DNA from: Gordonia neofelifaecis NRRL B-59395
GTDB lineage: Bacteria > Actinomycetota > Actinomycetes > Mycobacteriales > Mycobacteriaceae
Reading direction: 5' to 3'
Length of the DNA stretch: 39,401 bases
Assembly: GCF_000192435.1 (NCBI RefSeq)
Contig: NZ_AEUD01000023.1
Coordinates: forward strand, 1 to 39,401
How positions within the stretch are numbered: the stretch's first letter is position 1; each line of letters starts with the position of its first letter. Under the pieces are notes generated by a model. The model ran no database searches. It had not been told where the DNA came from and saw only the letters and a list, made by a program, of their open reading frames with translations. Positions 8,436-17,112 of this stretch are shown in pieces. Made by a program: the position numbers and the translations under genes.

Positions 8436-9071
8436 GTGCTCTCCTCCCTGGCGTCGTTCACGTTCGCGTCGGCGCTCCTCGTTCTACTTCCCGGCCCCGA
8501 TTCGCTCGTGGTGATGCGCGGACTCACGCGGGACGGCAGAGCCGGCGGAATCCGGACCGCGCTCGGCGTGGTGTGCGGTCTGCTGGTGTGGATCGTCGCG
8601 GCGGTGCTGGGACTGTCGGCCGTGCTGCAGATGAGCGAGATCGGCTACGAAGTCCTCAAGATCGTCGGCGGCTGCTATCTGGTGATCCTCGGAGTGCAGA
8701 CGCTGCGGTCGATTCGGAGCTTGAAGTCGCCGGACGCGGACGGTCCCGCAGCCCCGATGCCCCGCAGTCGACGAGCCGGATTCCTGACCGGCTTCACCAC
8801 CGACATCCTGAATCCGAAGATCGGCATCATGTTCATCACGCTGCTGCCGGGGTTCGTGCCCGACGGCTATCCGGTCGGGTGGACCACCCTCGCGTTCGGC
8901 CTCGTATACCTCGTCCTGACCTGTGTCTACTTCGCCGCGCTCATCCTCGCGGCGGAGAAGATCGGCGCCTGGATGCAGGCTCCGCGCATCCGCCGCCGGA
9001 TCGATCTGATCGCCGGGCTGGCCCTGGTCGGGTTCGGTCTGCGACTGGCGACGGAATTGCGCACGCGCTGA
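8436..9071 (+). CDS. LysE/RhtB-family amino-acid exporter
   Basis: A 211-residue membrane protein of the LysE superfamily, which exports amino acids or derivatives by proton exchange. It has the family N-terminus with LLPGPDSLVVMRGLTRDG and GIRTALGVVCGLLVW, then GGCYLVILGVQTLR, a charged cytoplasmic loop, and GFTTDILNPKIGIMFITLLP in the second half. About six membrane helices are visible. The GTG start follows a TACCAT -10 by 6 bases. It lies just after a sulfur amino-acid enzyme, so a sulfur amino acid is a possible substrate, but that is inference. It is convergent with the methyltransferase gene across a strong hairpin. Confidence 0.9.
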   Translation: MLSSLASFTFASALLVLLPGPDSLVVMRGLTRDGRAGGIRTALGVVCGLLVWIVAAVLGLSAVLQMSEIGYEVLKIVGGCYLVILGVQTLRSIRSLKSPDADGPAAPMPRSRRAGFLTGFTTDILNPKIGIMFITLLPGFVPDGYPVGWTTLAFGLVYLVLTCVYFAALILAAEKIGAWMQAPRIRRRIDLIAGLALVGFGLRLATELRTR

Positions 9072-9086
9072 AATCTGCCTCTACAC

Positions 9087-9119
9087 GCCGATCCGAGGGC
9101 ATATTGCCCTCGGACCGGC
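9087..9119. terminator. bidirectional terminator hairpin
   Basis: A perfect 10-bp stem (TCCGAGGGCA-TAT-TGCCCTCGGA, 9092-9114) is extended by GCCG/CGGC across a mismatch. Outer arms GAAATCTG (9070-9077) and CAGATTTC (9129-9136) enclose it and supply T-runs on both strands. It sits between the converging exporter and methyltransferase genes. Confidence 0.7.
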
Positions 9120-9162
9120 GCCACGCGACAGATTTCCGCAGCGGAGTCCGCGGTGTCGCGCA

Positions 9163-10671
9163 TCAGTCCGTGCGGTACAGGATTCCCCGCCCGATCGCCT
9201 CGCGGATCGATGGCATCGCGGCCTCCGCGAGGGCATCGGCGTCGACGCCGTGGAAGTCGGCGAGCAGGGTGATCAACGCGGCCAGCGGAACCTCGCCGCG
9301 GCACCCCGCCAGCAGCGCGGTGAGCACCTCGTCGACCGGGAGCACCGCGCCCGGCCCGCCCGGCCGAGTCACCGCGGCGCTGACCTGCTGCCAGCCGTCG
9401 TCGCCGGGCAGCGACTGCGTCTCCAGAAACACCGGCGACGTGGAGAGCCGGGAGGCGAGCAGATCGGCGTCGTCGTTCTCACGGAGGAAGTCGCGGCGGG
9501 CCCAGAAGGACTGGGCCTCGAAGCCGGTGACCTCCTGGCCCGCCGCGGTGATCTCCTCGATCACCACGTCGGCCGGACGATCCCGGGCGACCGCGGGCTT
9601 GCGGAAGGTGATCGACCCCATTCCGACGGCGACGATGCCCTCCGCCTCGAACCAGTCCAGCCAGCGTGCCCCGCGCTCGGCGGCGTCGACCACCGACTCC
9701 CCCGCATCCGACACCCACAGCGAGACGTAGCTGATCGGGTCGGCCAGCTCGCGCTGCACCACCCAGGCGTCCAGTCCGGTCGACTCGACCCAGGCGCGGA
9801 CGCGTTCGTCCCACGCGTCGACGTCCCGCACCACCCAGTTCGCGAGGATCTGCGCCACGCCACCGGGGTTGAGGTGGTCGCCGATCTGCTCGACGAGCTG
9901 CCTGCTGATGTCGTCGCCGACCATGCCGGAGTCTCGATAGATGTAGTCCTGGGCACCCGTGCCGACCACGAACGGCGGATTGGAGACGATCAGGTCGAAC
10001 CTCTCGCCGGCGACCGGCTCGAACAGACTGCCCTCGCGGAGGTCCCAGTCGAATCCGTTGAGGCGCGCCGTCGCCGCCGCCAGCGCGAGCGCCCGGCGGT
10101 TGGTGTCCGTGGCGACGATCTCGTCGCAGTGCGACGCCATGTGCAGCGCCTGCACTCCGCACCCGGTGCCGACGTCCAGTGCGCGGCCGAACGGCGTGCG
10201 GATCACGGCCTGCGCCAACGACATCGATGCCCCGCCGATGCCGAGCACATGGTCGTGCGCGACCGCACCCGGACGCATCGAGGCGTCCTGATCGGCGACG
10301 ACGAGATGGTCGGCGTTGTCGCTGCCGTGCGGCCGGATGTCGAGGATCGCGCGCACTCCGCCGTCCGCTTCCTCGATCACCCGCTGGTCGAAGAGCGCAC
10401 CTACGCCGACGCTCGGCAGTGCCGCGGCGACGTCGTCGACGGGCTCGGTCGCACCGAGCAGGAACAGTCGGATCAGCGTCGCGAGCGCGGCGTCGTCGGC
10501 CCCGGCGCGCCGCGTCTGTCGCAGCGCGGGCCACCACACGCCGCCGACCAGCGCCCCGCTCGCCTCCTCGCCGAGAAGGGACGCAATGCCGTCCGACGAA
10601 TAGCCCGCCGCGCGGAGGTCCGCACCGAGCGCGTCGACGAGGTCAGGGGCGTCCAGAGGGTAGCGAATCAC
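9163..10671 (-). CDS. class I SAM-dependent methyltransferase (DUF7059/PrmC-like N5-glutamine type)
   Basis: A 502-residue protein. An N-terminal helical domain of about 150 residues precedes a Rossmann methyltransferase domain. SAM motif I is ALDVGTGCGVQALHMASHCD, motif II is EIVATDTN, and the catalytic-type motif is IVSNPPFV. NPPF/NPPY motifs mark enzymes that methylate exocyclic or amide nitrogen, as in PrmC/HemK and the N6-adenine enzymes. A C-terminal domain of about 180 residues of unknown role follows. The GTG at 10671 is chosen because TACGCT lies 6 bases upstream (10678-10683), and a longer frame would run through the tRNA gene on the opposite strand. The substrate is unknown. Confidence 0.82.
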   Translation of the reverse strand: MIRYPLDAPDLVDALGADLRAAGYSSDGIASLLGEEASGALVGGVWWPALRQTRRAGADDAALATLIRLFLLGATEPVDDVAAALPSVGVGALFDQRVIEEADGGVRAILDIRPHGSDNADHLVVADQDASMRPGAVAHDHVLGIGGASMSLAQAVIRTPFGRALDVGTGCGVQALHMASHCDEIVATDTNRRALALAAATARLNGFDWDLREGSLFEPVAGERFDLIVSNPPFVVGTGAQDYIYRDSGMVGDDISRQLVEQIGDHLNPGGVAQILANWVVRDVDAWDERVRAWVESTGLDAWVVQRELADPISYVSLWVSDAGESVVDAAERGARWLDWFEAEGIVAVGMGSITFRKPAVARDRPADVVIEEITAAGQEVTGFEAQSFWARRDFLRENDDADLLASRLSTSPVFLETQSLPGDDGWQQVSAAVTRPGGPGAVLPVDEVLTALLAGCRGEVPLAALITLLADFHGVDADALAEAAMPSIREAIGRGILYRTD

Positions 10672-10677
10672 CGCCTG

Positions 10678-10693
10678 AGCGTACCGGTACAGT
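10678..10693. promoter_or_regulatory. divergent -10 elements for methyltransferase and tRNA-Leu
   Basis: On the minus strand, TACGCT (10678-10683) lies 6 bases before the methyltransferase GTG. On the plus strand, TACAGT (10688-10693) lies 10 bases before the tRNA. The palindrome GTACCGGTAC (10681-10690) lies across the two. The two promoters are therefore packed into 16 bp. Confidence 0.45.
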
Positions 10694-10703
10694 TGCCTTG
10701 CAC

Positions 10704-10791
<88 letters not shown>

Positions 10792-10812
10792 AGAAACGAC
10801 CGGCCCGGAGTG

Positions 10813-11400
10813 TCACACCCGGCGGAGTGGACGGCTCGAGATCGCCTCGCGGTCAGCGTAGAGCGGGAGTTCCTCGCCGGTGGTCTTCAGCTCGCCGGGT
10901 GCGAACAGTCGGGCGGGATCCAGATACACGTCCTCGTCGAAGAACTCACTGACGATCGCGCGCACCGGCGGAGAGCCGGGGGTCAGGGTCCGCGCGACGG
11001 CGTCGCGCACGTACCCCTTCCGCAGCGGGTGGAGCAGCGCGGACGACGGCGTGTGCACCACGTGCCAGCCGTGGAAGAACTCCTCCTCCGACAGCCGGTC
11101 GGGCTTCGGGAACCACGTGAAATGGGTCAGCAACTCCCCCGGCTCCACCGCCTGCGGCACCGACTCCGTCACCAGGTACGCGTCGCCGGAAACCTGGTCG
11201 ACCACCTGCGGCCACACGTCGACCGAATCCAGCCACAGTTGCGCGACACCGCGCAGCGACTGTCCCTGCCCCATCAGCAGCGGGGCGTTCGGCAGATCGG
11301 CCGCCACCGACACCTGCAGCTCGCGCAGACCGGGAACGCTCAGCTCCCGCGCCCGATTCGCCGCGTCGTCGTCCCAGATCAGCAGATCAACCTTCTCCAC
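10813..11400 (-). CDS. EthD-domain-like protein
   Basis: A 195-residue soluble protein with two halves that look like tandem ferredoxin-fold (EthD/dimeric alpha-beta barrel) domains. The second carries LTHFTWFPKPDRLSEEEF and FHGWHVVHTPSSALLHPLRK, resembling the EthD family pattern in which an enzyme-like fold binds small hydrophobic compounds. The GTG at 11400 follows GAGAGG by 6 bases; an ATG at 11424 is an alternative. No operon partner is obvious. Its reaction and partner are unknown. Confidence 0.7.
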   Translation of the reverse strand: MEKVDLLIWDDDAANRARELSVPGLRELQVSVAADLPNAPLLMGQGQSLRGVAQLWLDSVDVWPQVVDQVSGDAYLVTESVPQAVEPGELLTHFTWFPKPDRLSEEEFFHGWHVVHTPSSALLHPLRKGYVRDAVARTLTPGSPPVRAIVSEFFDEDVYLDPARLFAPGELKTTGEELPLYADREAISSRPLRRV

Positions 11401-11492
11401 AGCACGCCTCTCATCCGTCCGCATCACACGGCACAACTAGAACGTGTTTCAGATTAGGGCGATGCGCGAAGTTGCGGGGCTGTTCGGCGGAC

Positions 11493-12167
11493 CTATTCGA
11501 CCACCAGCCCGAGATGCGCGGCGAAGTGCGCCGCGAACTGCACCACCTGATCACTGTCGACCACGGCGCCGCGCAGCCCGTCGAGATGCCGGACCGTCTC
11601 GATGTCGGCGCCACGCAGGTCGACGTCGATCAGCGTCGACCGGTGGACCTCCAGCGCGCGCACGGTGCAGTTCTCGAAACTCATCCGCGCGACGGCCGCC
11701 TCGCTGAGATCGAGCTCGTCGATCCGGCAGTCCCGGAAGACGACGTCGCGCACGTCGCTGCCGCGCAGGTTCACCAGCCCGAGTCTGGAGTCTTCGACCA
11801 CCAGCGACCGGACCTTGCCCTCGAACAGATCGAACGCGCCGACCCGGCTGCCACGGAGTCGGACGTTCCGGATCGAGGCGCGCGCCGCCGACAGACGCGG
11901 CGCGTTGATGCCTGCGAGCACCGAGTCGAAGATCCGGCCGCCGCCGAGCTCAACGGAATCGATCGTGAGGTTCGACAGCTCACAGTCGGTGAGCGTGAGG
12001 CCCGACAAGTCACGATCGACCAGCTCAGCATCCTGGAAGCGGCCGAACTCGATCGACTCGTGCGCCTGGAGCGCGTCGACGGTCAGGTCGTCGAGTCCGG
12101 TCAGATTGAGCCGATCGATCTTGGGTCTCCGGATGGGTCTGCTGCGCTCGCGTCGGTCCGATTCCAC
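11493..12167 (-). CDS. pentapeptide-repeat protein
   Basis: A 224-residue protein built of degenerate pentapeptide repeats with a central Leu/Phe, for example IDRLNLTGLDDLTV, DRDLSGLTLTDCELSNLT, GSRVGAFDLFEG and RGSDVRDVVFRDCRIDELDL. These form a right-handed quadrilateral beta-helix. Some such proteins mimic DNA and protect gyrase (MfpA, Qnr), but most have no known role. The GTG at 12167 is chosen because TAGAGT lies 7 bases upstream, giving a leaderless start; longer frames would overlap irtB. There is no evidence tying it to the iron genes. Confidence 0.85.
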   Translation of the reverse strand: MESDRRERSRPIRRPKIDRLNLTGLDDLTVDALQAHESIEFGRFQDAELVDRDLSGLTLTDCELSNLTIDSVELGGGRIFDSVLAGINAPRLSAARASIRNVRLRGSRVGAFDLFEGKVRSLVVEDSRLGLVNLRGSDVRDVVFRDCRIDELDLSEAAVARMSFENCTVRALEVHRSTLIDVDLRGADIETVRHLDGLRGAVVDSDQVVQFAAHFAAHLGLVVE

Positions 12168-12174
12168 AGTCGCG

Positions 12175-12180
12175 ACTCTA
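12175..12180 (-). promoter_or_regulatory. -10 element of leaderless pentapeptide-repeat gene
   Basis: On the minus strand, TAGAGT lies 7 bases before the GTG at 12167, with no ribosome binding site between. Confidence 0.45.
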
Positions 12181-12205
12181 GCGCCGGCGTCGGACAACCT
12201 GCCCG

Positions 12206-13957
12206 CTACACCTGCCAGCCCTCCGACTCGCGCCAGCGCGTCCACAGATCGGCGAACACGCCGCCGCGTGCGAGCAGTTCGTCGACGGCACCGGAGTCGA
12301 CGACGCGGCCCTCGTCGAGCACGACCACCGAGTCGGCCAGGGCGACCAGCGCCGGTCGATGCGTCACCGCCACGACCGTCCGCGTGCCGCGGATCCGCCG
12401 CAGGGAATCGACCACGGCGCGTTCGGTGATCACGTCCAGCGACGACGTCGCCTCGTCGACCAGCAGCACCCCGGCGCGCTTGGCGAGTGCCCGCGCGAGT
12501 CCGACCCGCTGACGTTCGCCGCCCGACAGAGTGTTGCCGCCGTCGCCGATCCGCGAATCCCAGCCGTCCGGCAGCGACTCGGGGACCGCGTCGAGCTGCG
12601 CCAGATCCGCGATCTCGGCCAGCTCCGGCGTGGTGCCCGTGGCGACGTTCTCCAGGAGAGTGCCCGGCTTGAGCGAGGTGCTCTGGAAGACGACAGCCGA
12701 CTCCCCGAGCCGCCGGGCCGAGGTCGCGGGCGCGCCGTCGACCAGCACGGCGCCCGCGGTCGGCTCACGCAGACCGGCGAGCACGTCGAGCAGCGTCGAC
12801 TTGCCCGACCCCGAGGCGCCCACGAGCACGGTGATCTCACCCGGCCGCACGTCGAGGTCGACCTCGTTGAGCGCGCGGGTGCCGTCCGGGTAGGTGTAGC
12901 CGACCGAGCTCAGCTGAATGGACGTCGGCACACCGGTGCCCGGGACCACGGTGGCGGTCTCGCCGGCGTCCGCCTCCTCGGCGACGAGCTCGCGGAGCTC
13001 TCCGAGCAGCCGTTCCACGCCGGCGATCGGCGTCGCCAGCAACGACAGCGACCCGGTCGTCTCGACGACGCGGAGCAGGACCACGATCATCGCGGCGGCC
13101 GTGACGCCCGAGAGGTCGCCGTCGAGATAGAGAGCGCCGGTGGTGACGCCGAACGCGAGCAGCACCAGTTGCCCGGTGACGGTGAAGAGCAGGTCTCCCG
13201 GAATCTGCCAGGCCAGCAGTCGCAGTCCGCGACGTCGCGATTCGGTCACCACGGCGTCGACAGTCGTGCTGCCGACCCCGGCCGCCCGCAGGGTGGGCTG
13301 CGCCCAGCCGAACTCGAACATCCGATCGTCGAGCGCCCGCCCGGCCTCGGTGAATCCCTCCTCCGACTTCGCGACCGACCGGCGGCCGACATAGAACGCG
13401 CCGAGCAGCACCACTCCGCCGACGAGCGCGACCAGCGCGAGCGGCCAAGACACGAACAACAGTCCGACGGCGAGCATCGGGATCAGCAATGCCGCGTGGA
13501 TCAACGGCGAGAACAGCAGCACGACCGCCGACGTCGACTCCGGCCCGGACTTGGTCACCAGGCTCCGCAGGCGGGAGGCCCGGTCGCCGTGCAGATCCGC
13601 GGTGTCGAGCCTGCGGATCGCCGCGATCCCGGCGCGTTCGGCAGCGTCGACGAGCCCGAATCCCATCCGGAGCCCGGCGCGCGTGGCGAGGATGTCGGCC
13701 GTCCACCCGGCCGCGAGCACCACTGCCATCACCGCGACCCAGATCCAGGCATCCGATGGACTCTCGCCGAACAGCGCGCGGAGCAGCGGGATCAGCAGCA
13801 GGACCGCGGCGGCCTGCAGCGCGGTGGACACCGCGGTGAGCGTGTAGAACGCGACGCGGTGGGGGCGGCCGTCGTCGCCGGTGATCGCGCGGACGTCGGC
13901 AAAGATTGTCGGGAAGACCCGCGCGGTGTCGGTGCCGGTGGTCGAAGCCGTACTCAT
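12206..13957 (-). CDS. irtB: siderophore ABC transporter subunit IrtB
   Basis: A 583-residue half-transporter. About six membrane helices (residues 35-310) precede a nucleotide-binding domain with Walker A GASGSGKST, signature TLSGGERQR and Walker B VLLVDEATSSLD. With IrtA it should form a heterodimer in the inner membrane that imports ferric carboxymycobactin-like siderophores. The ATG at 13957 follows AGGAGG by 7 bases and overlaps the irtA stop by 4 bases (ATGA), so the two are translationally coupled. Length matches mycobacterial IrtB (about 580 residues). Expression should follow the iron box upstream of irtA. Confidence 0.9.
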   Translation of the reverse strand: MSTASTTGTDTARVFPTIFADVRAITGDDGRPHRVAFYTLTAVSTALQAAAVLLLIPLLRALFGESPSDAWIWVAVMAVVLAAGWTADILATRAGLRMGFGLVDAAERAGIAAIRRLDTADLHGDRASRLRSLVTKSGPESTSAVVLLFSPLIHAALLIPMLAVGLLFVSWPLALVALVGGVVLLGAFYVGRRSVAKSEEGFTEAGRALDDRMFEFGWAQPTLRAAGVGSTTVDAVVTESRRRGLRLLAWQIPGDLLFTVTGQLVLLAFGVTTGALYLDGDLSGVTAAAMIVVLLRVVETTGSLSLLATPIAGVERLLGELRELVAEEADAGETATVVPGTGVPTSIQLSSVGYTYPDGTRALNEVDLDVRPGEITVLVGASGSGKSTLLDVLAGLREPTAGAVLVDGAPATSARRLGESAVVFQSTSLKPGTLLENVATGTTPELAEIADLAQLDAVPESLPDGWDSRIGDGGNTLSGGERQRVGLARALAKRAGVLLVDEATSSLDVITERAVVDSLRRIRGTRTVVAVTHRPALVALADSVVVLDEGRVVDSGAVDELLARGGVFADLWTRWRESEGWQV

Positions 13958-16527
13958 CGGAGTGCCTCCTGTGCCTGAGCGGTCATCGCCGCGTACCGTC
14001 CGCCGAGTTCCAGCAGTCGGGATCCGGTCCCCTGCTCCACGATGCGCCCGCCGTCGAGCACCACGATATGGTCGGCGTCGGCGATCGTGTGCAGCCGGTG
14101 CGCCACCACCAGGACCGTGCGGCCCGCGAGCAGCTTCGACAGTCCCTGCCGCACTTCCCATTCCGAGTCCGGGTCGGCGGCCGCGGTCGCCTCGTCGAGG
14201 ACCACCAGACGCGGATCGCCGAGCAGCGCGCGGGCGATGGCGAGCCGCTGACGTTGGCCGCCGGACAGACTGTCGCGGTCGACGATCGTGTCGTAGCCGT
14301 CGGGCAGCGACTCGATGACGTCGGCGATGAACGCGGCGCGGGCGGCCTCGCGGATCGCGGCGCGATCGACACCCGGAACGCCGAGTGCGATGTTCTCCGC
14401 GATCGTGCCGCGGATCAGCTGGACGTCTTGCAGGACGACGGCGATGCGCCGCCGCAGCTCCGCCTCGGGGATGTCGCGGAGGTCGACGCCGTCGAGCAGC
14501 ACCGCTCCGGAATCGGGGTCCCAGAGTCGCGCCACGAGAGCGGCGACGGTCGACTTGCCCGCGCCCGACGGGCCGACGACGGCGGTCGTGCCGCCGGCGC
14601 GCAGGTCGAGGGTCAGATCGCTGATCACCGGTCGTCCGGGGGTGTAGCCGAACGTGACGCCTCGCAGCTGGACGTGCGCCGGCCCGGTCGGATCGACCAC
14701 CTCGGCCCCGCTCGGTTCGACGCCCTCCAACTCGCCCGCCGACAGCAGCAGATCCAGCGAGGTCTTGCCGTTCATGCCCTCGCGGAGCCCGCCGATGGCG
14801 TACGACGCGGCGAGCAGACGGTCGCCGAACGACGTTCCGAGGATGAGAAACGGCAGGATCGCCACCGCATTCATCTGTCCGGTGGTGATCAGCGCGGTGC
14901 CCGCGAGCGCGACCACGACCATCGAGGTCGTCGGACGGTTGAGCTGCAGGATCACCGACTTGGTGTCGATGGTCGCGCGCTGCCAATCCTTCATGAACTC
15001 GGTGACGCGACGCAGTTGGGCGGGCAGATCGGTGGTCGCGCGGTCGCCGAACACCCGGCTCACCTGCTGGGTCGAGATGTACCGCTCGGCGTCACCGGGC
15101 AGTGTCGCATCCCATCGCATCTTCTGTTCCAGACGCGGCTTGTCGGCGGTGGCGAGCCTGCCCATCGCGACGACGTACAGGATCACCGGCAGCAACAGGA
15201 CCAGCGCCAGCGCCCAGCTCACCGAGAACAGGTAGCCGAGGATCACCAGCGGGGTCACCACCGCGGCCACCAGGTCGGGAACGGCGTGTGTGACTAGGTA
15301 GTGGAGCGACGAGATGTCGTCGGTGACCAGCTTCTTGACCTCGGAGCTGCGTCGTCCGGCGAACCATCCGAGCGGCAGTCGAGTGAGTTTGCCGAGGACG
15401 CGTCTGCGCAGCGCCGCCGCGTAGTTCTGGTCGTAGACGTGCAGCACGGTGATCAGCACCGCGCTGCCGACCGCTCCGACCGCCAGCACGATCACCGCCG
15501 CCACCGCGACGTCGATGAGCTCCTGCCGGTCGGCACCTTCCACCAGCAGTCGTGCCAGTTCGGCGAACAGGATAAGCGGGACCACCGCGAGCACGGCCAG
15601 CACCAGCGCGAACAGTCCGGCGACGATCAGTGCCGGGAGCGCGGGCTTGAGAACGGACTCGGCGGGTTCGACGGGCGTCGACGCGCGGACTGGCATCTCA
15701 GCGTCGGCCGGAGTCGGCCGTGCGCCTGCGTCGACCGCGACGGTGTCCGCCACGACTTCGCTCTCAGTCGCCGTATCGATCTGTTTTCCCATCGCACGAC
15801 CGGCCATCCAGTAGGCCTGCGTGTGCATGGTCGCCTTGTTCTGCTCGTGATTCACGCTCAGCACGCCCTTGGCGAGGCGCGTCGCCTTGCTCTCGGCGGT
15901 CACCCAGGTGTGCCAGCCGCGGTAGTCGTCGTGGCCGATGGCGTCGGTGAGCGCGCGGCGGTCGGACCTGGTCGGCACCCAGTCGACGACTAGTCCGGCC
16001 CGGTCGGGCATCGGCAGGTCGCGGTCGTCGTCGTTCTCGTATTCGATGACGACGCGGATCGGGACGTCGTCGGCCACGTGGTCGATGACGCGGATGATCG
16101 CGGGCCAGGCGGCGACGTCGCCCATGAGCAGGTAACCGCGCGGTGCGTCGCCGTCCCCGCCGACGTCGTATCCGTCGCCGCCGAGGCGGGTCATCAGCAG
16201 TTCGTCGCCCACCTGCGCGGTCCGCGCCCACATCGACGCGGGACCCGCCGGTTCGTGAACGAGGAAGCAGATTCCGAACGTTCCGTTACCCGGATCGGGA
16301 TCGAGCAGCGTGTACCCGCGTTGGTGGAACTTAGATCCGCCGCCGACGTCCGGGAACCATGCCCGAATCCACGCCGCGGGCTTCTCTCCGCCGATGTGCA
16401 GGATCTCGTCGCACTGGAAGTCGATCCGCACCACGTGCTCGGTGACCCACTCCACCCCGGTCACCGTCGCCGGGTGATTCTTTGCTCCGAGAGCGCGCAG
16501 CATCGCTCCCTGGAACCCCTTGCCCAT
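13954..16527 (-). CDS. irtA: siderophore ABC transporter subunit IrtA with siderophore-reductase domain
   Basis: An 857-residue fusion. Residues about 10-245 form a FAD-binding siderophore-interacting domain (VTEHVVRIDF, the flavin-contact motif RGYTLLDPDP, and DVAAWPAIIRVI near the nucleotide site) that reduces ferric to ferrous iron. A linker leads to an ABC exporter-like membrane domain (about 290-570). The nucleotide-binding domain has Walker A GPSGAGKST, signature SLSGGQRQR and Walker B LVVLDEATAAAD. This is the defining layout of IrtA, and the length matches. The ATG at 16527 has a weak GGGA upstream. A near-consensus IdeR box lies 32 bp upstream. Siderophore biosynthesis genes are not in the window. 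Confidence 0.93.
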   Translation of the reverse strand: MGKGFQGAMLRALGAKNHPATVTGVEWVTEHVVRIDFQCDEILHIGGEKPAAWIRAWFPDVGGGSKFHQRGYTLLDPDPGNGTFGICFLVHEPAGPASMWARTAQVGDELLMTRLGGDGYDVGGDGDAPRGYLLMGDVAAWPAIIRVIDHVADDVPIRVVIEYENDDDRDLPMPDRAGLVVDWVPTRSDRRALTDAIGHDDYRGWHTWVTAESKATRLAKGVLSVNHEQNKATMHTQAYWMAGRAMGKQIDTATESEVVADTVAVDAGARPTPADAEMPVRASTPVEPAESVLKPALPALIVAGLFALVLAVLAVVPLILFAELARLLVEGADRQELIDVAVAAVIVLAVGAVGSAVLITVLHVYDQNYAAALRRRVLGKLTRLPLGWFAGRRSSEVKKLVTDDISSLHYLVTHAVPDLVAAVVTPLVILGYLFSVSWALALVLLLPVILYVVAMGRLATADKPRLEQKMRWDATLPGDAERYISTQQVSRVFGDRATTDLPAQLRRVTEFMKDWQRATIDTKSVILQLNRPTTSMVVVALAGTALITTGQMNAVAILPFLILGTSFGDRLLAASYAIGGLREGMNGKTSLDLLLSAGELEGVEPSGAEVVDPTGPAHVQLRGVTFGYTPGRPVISDLTLDLRAGGTTAVVGPSGAGKSTVAALVARLWDPDSGAVLLDGVDLRDIPEAELRRRIAVVLQDVQLIRGTIAENIALGVPGVDRAAIREAARAAFIADVIESLPDGYDTIVDRDSLSGGQRQRLAIARALLGDPRLVVLDEATAAADPDSEWEVRQGLSKLLAGRTVLVVAHRLHTIADADHIVVLDGGRIVEQGTGSRLLELGGRYAAMTAQAQEALR

Positions 16528-16558
16528 GTCGATCCCATCGTCTGACCCGCCAGTTGCC

Positions 16559-16577
16559 TAAGATTAGGCTTAGCTAA
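16559..16577. promoter_or_regulatory. IdeR/DtxR iron box
   Basis: TAAGATTAGGCTTAGCTAA matches the IdeR/DtxR consensus TWAGGTWAGSCTWACCTWA at 17 of 19 positions. It lies between irtA and the divergent lprD-like gene, 32 bp before the irtA start. Iron-loaded IdeR bound here should repress irtAB. A/T-rich half-site-like sequence continues to about 16583. Confidence 0.85.
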
Positions 16578-16650
16578 TTATTAGCAGACTGGTGTCCGAC
16601 GGCACAGTGGGGGCGGACTCACCGGGGCCAGGTCACACCGGTCGACCGGG

Positions 16651-16656
16651 TACCTT
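16651..16656 (+). promoter_or_regulatory. -10 element of leaderless lprD-like gene
   Basis: TACCTT lies 7 bases before the GTG at 16664. The palindrome ACCTTCGAAGGT (16652-16663) overlaps it and may be incidental. Confidence 0.45.
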
Positions 16657-16663
16657 CGAAGGT

Positions 16664-17068
16664 GTGAACTACTCCCCGTCGTCGACCGCCAAACGACGTC
16701 ACCGCCCCGCGCTCATCGTGCTGGTGGCGGTCGCGGCGATTGCGTGCCTCGCCCTCGCCTGGTGGCAGTGGGGCCGGTACGAGTCGTCGTCCGGCACCGG
16801 TCAGAACCTCGGCTACGCACTGCAGTGGCCCGCATTCGCGGTCGCCGTCGTCTACGCGTACCGCCGGTTCGTGGTGATGGAGGCAGACCCCGACGCCGAG
16901 CGACGCGACCGCGACGAACCGACCGAGATCCCCGAGGGCATCCTGCCGGACCGCCCCACCAAGAACGATCCGTCCGTCTCGGCGATCCTCGACGCCGCCC
17001 CCGACGACGACCTCGCCGAGTACAACAAGTACCTCGCCGAACTCGACAAGCACCCGAAGCACGACTGA
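16664..17068 (+). CDS. LprD-like conserved membrane protein
   Basis: A 134-residue protein with two membrane segments: RPALIVLVAVAAIACLALAW, then LGYALQWPAFAVAVVYAYRR. A conserved WWQWGRYESSSGTGQNLGY stretch lies between them. The tail is acidic and ends LAEYNKYLAELDK. It closely resembles M. tuberculosis Rv1343c (LprD), also next to a DUF3817 gene and near irtAB and rdgB. LprD is called a lipoprotein, but here the Cys lies inside a helix and a second helix follows, so a two-pass membrane protein is more likely. The GTG at 16664 fits a leaderless start; a GTG at 16592 would extend it into the iron-box region. Function is unknown. Confidence 0.75.
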   Translation: MNYSPSSTAKRRHRPALIVLVAVAAIACLALAWWQWGRYESSSGTGQNLGYALQWPAFAVAVVYAYRRFVVMEADPDAERRDRDEPTEIPEGILPDRPTKNDPSVSAILDAAPDDDLAEYNKYLAELDKHPKHD

Positions 17069-17112
17069 CGCACACCGCTGTCGTCTGCGCGACCGAAATG
17101 AAGGACCACGAC

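Noticed and set aside
12206-14986. A 926-residue frame covering irtB and part of irtA
   Set aside because: Its first 340 residues are an out-of-frame Arg-rich reading of irtA. The real irtB starts at 13957 with a good ribosome binding site.
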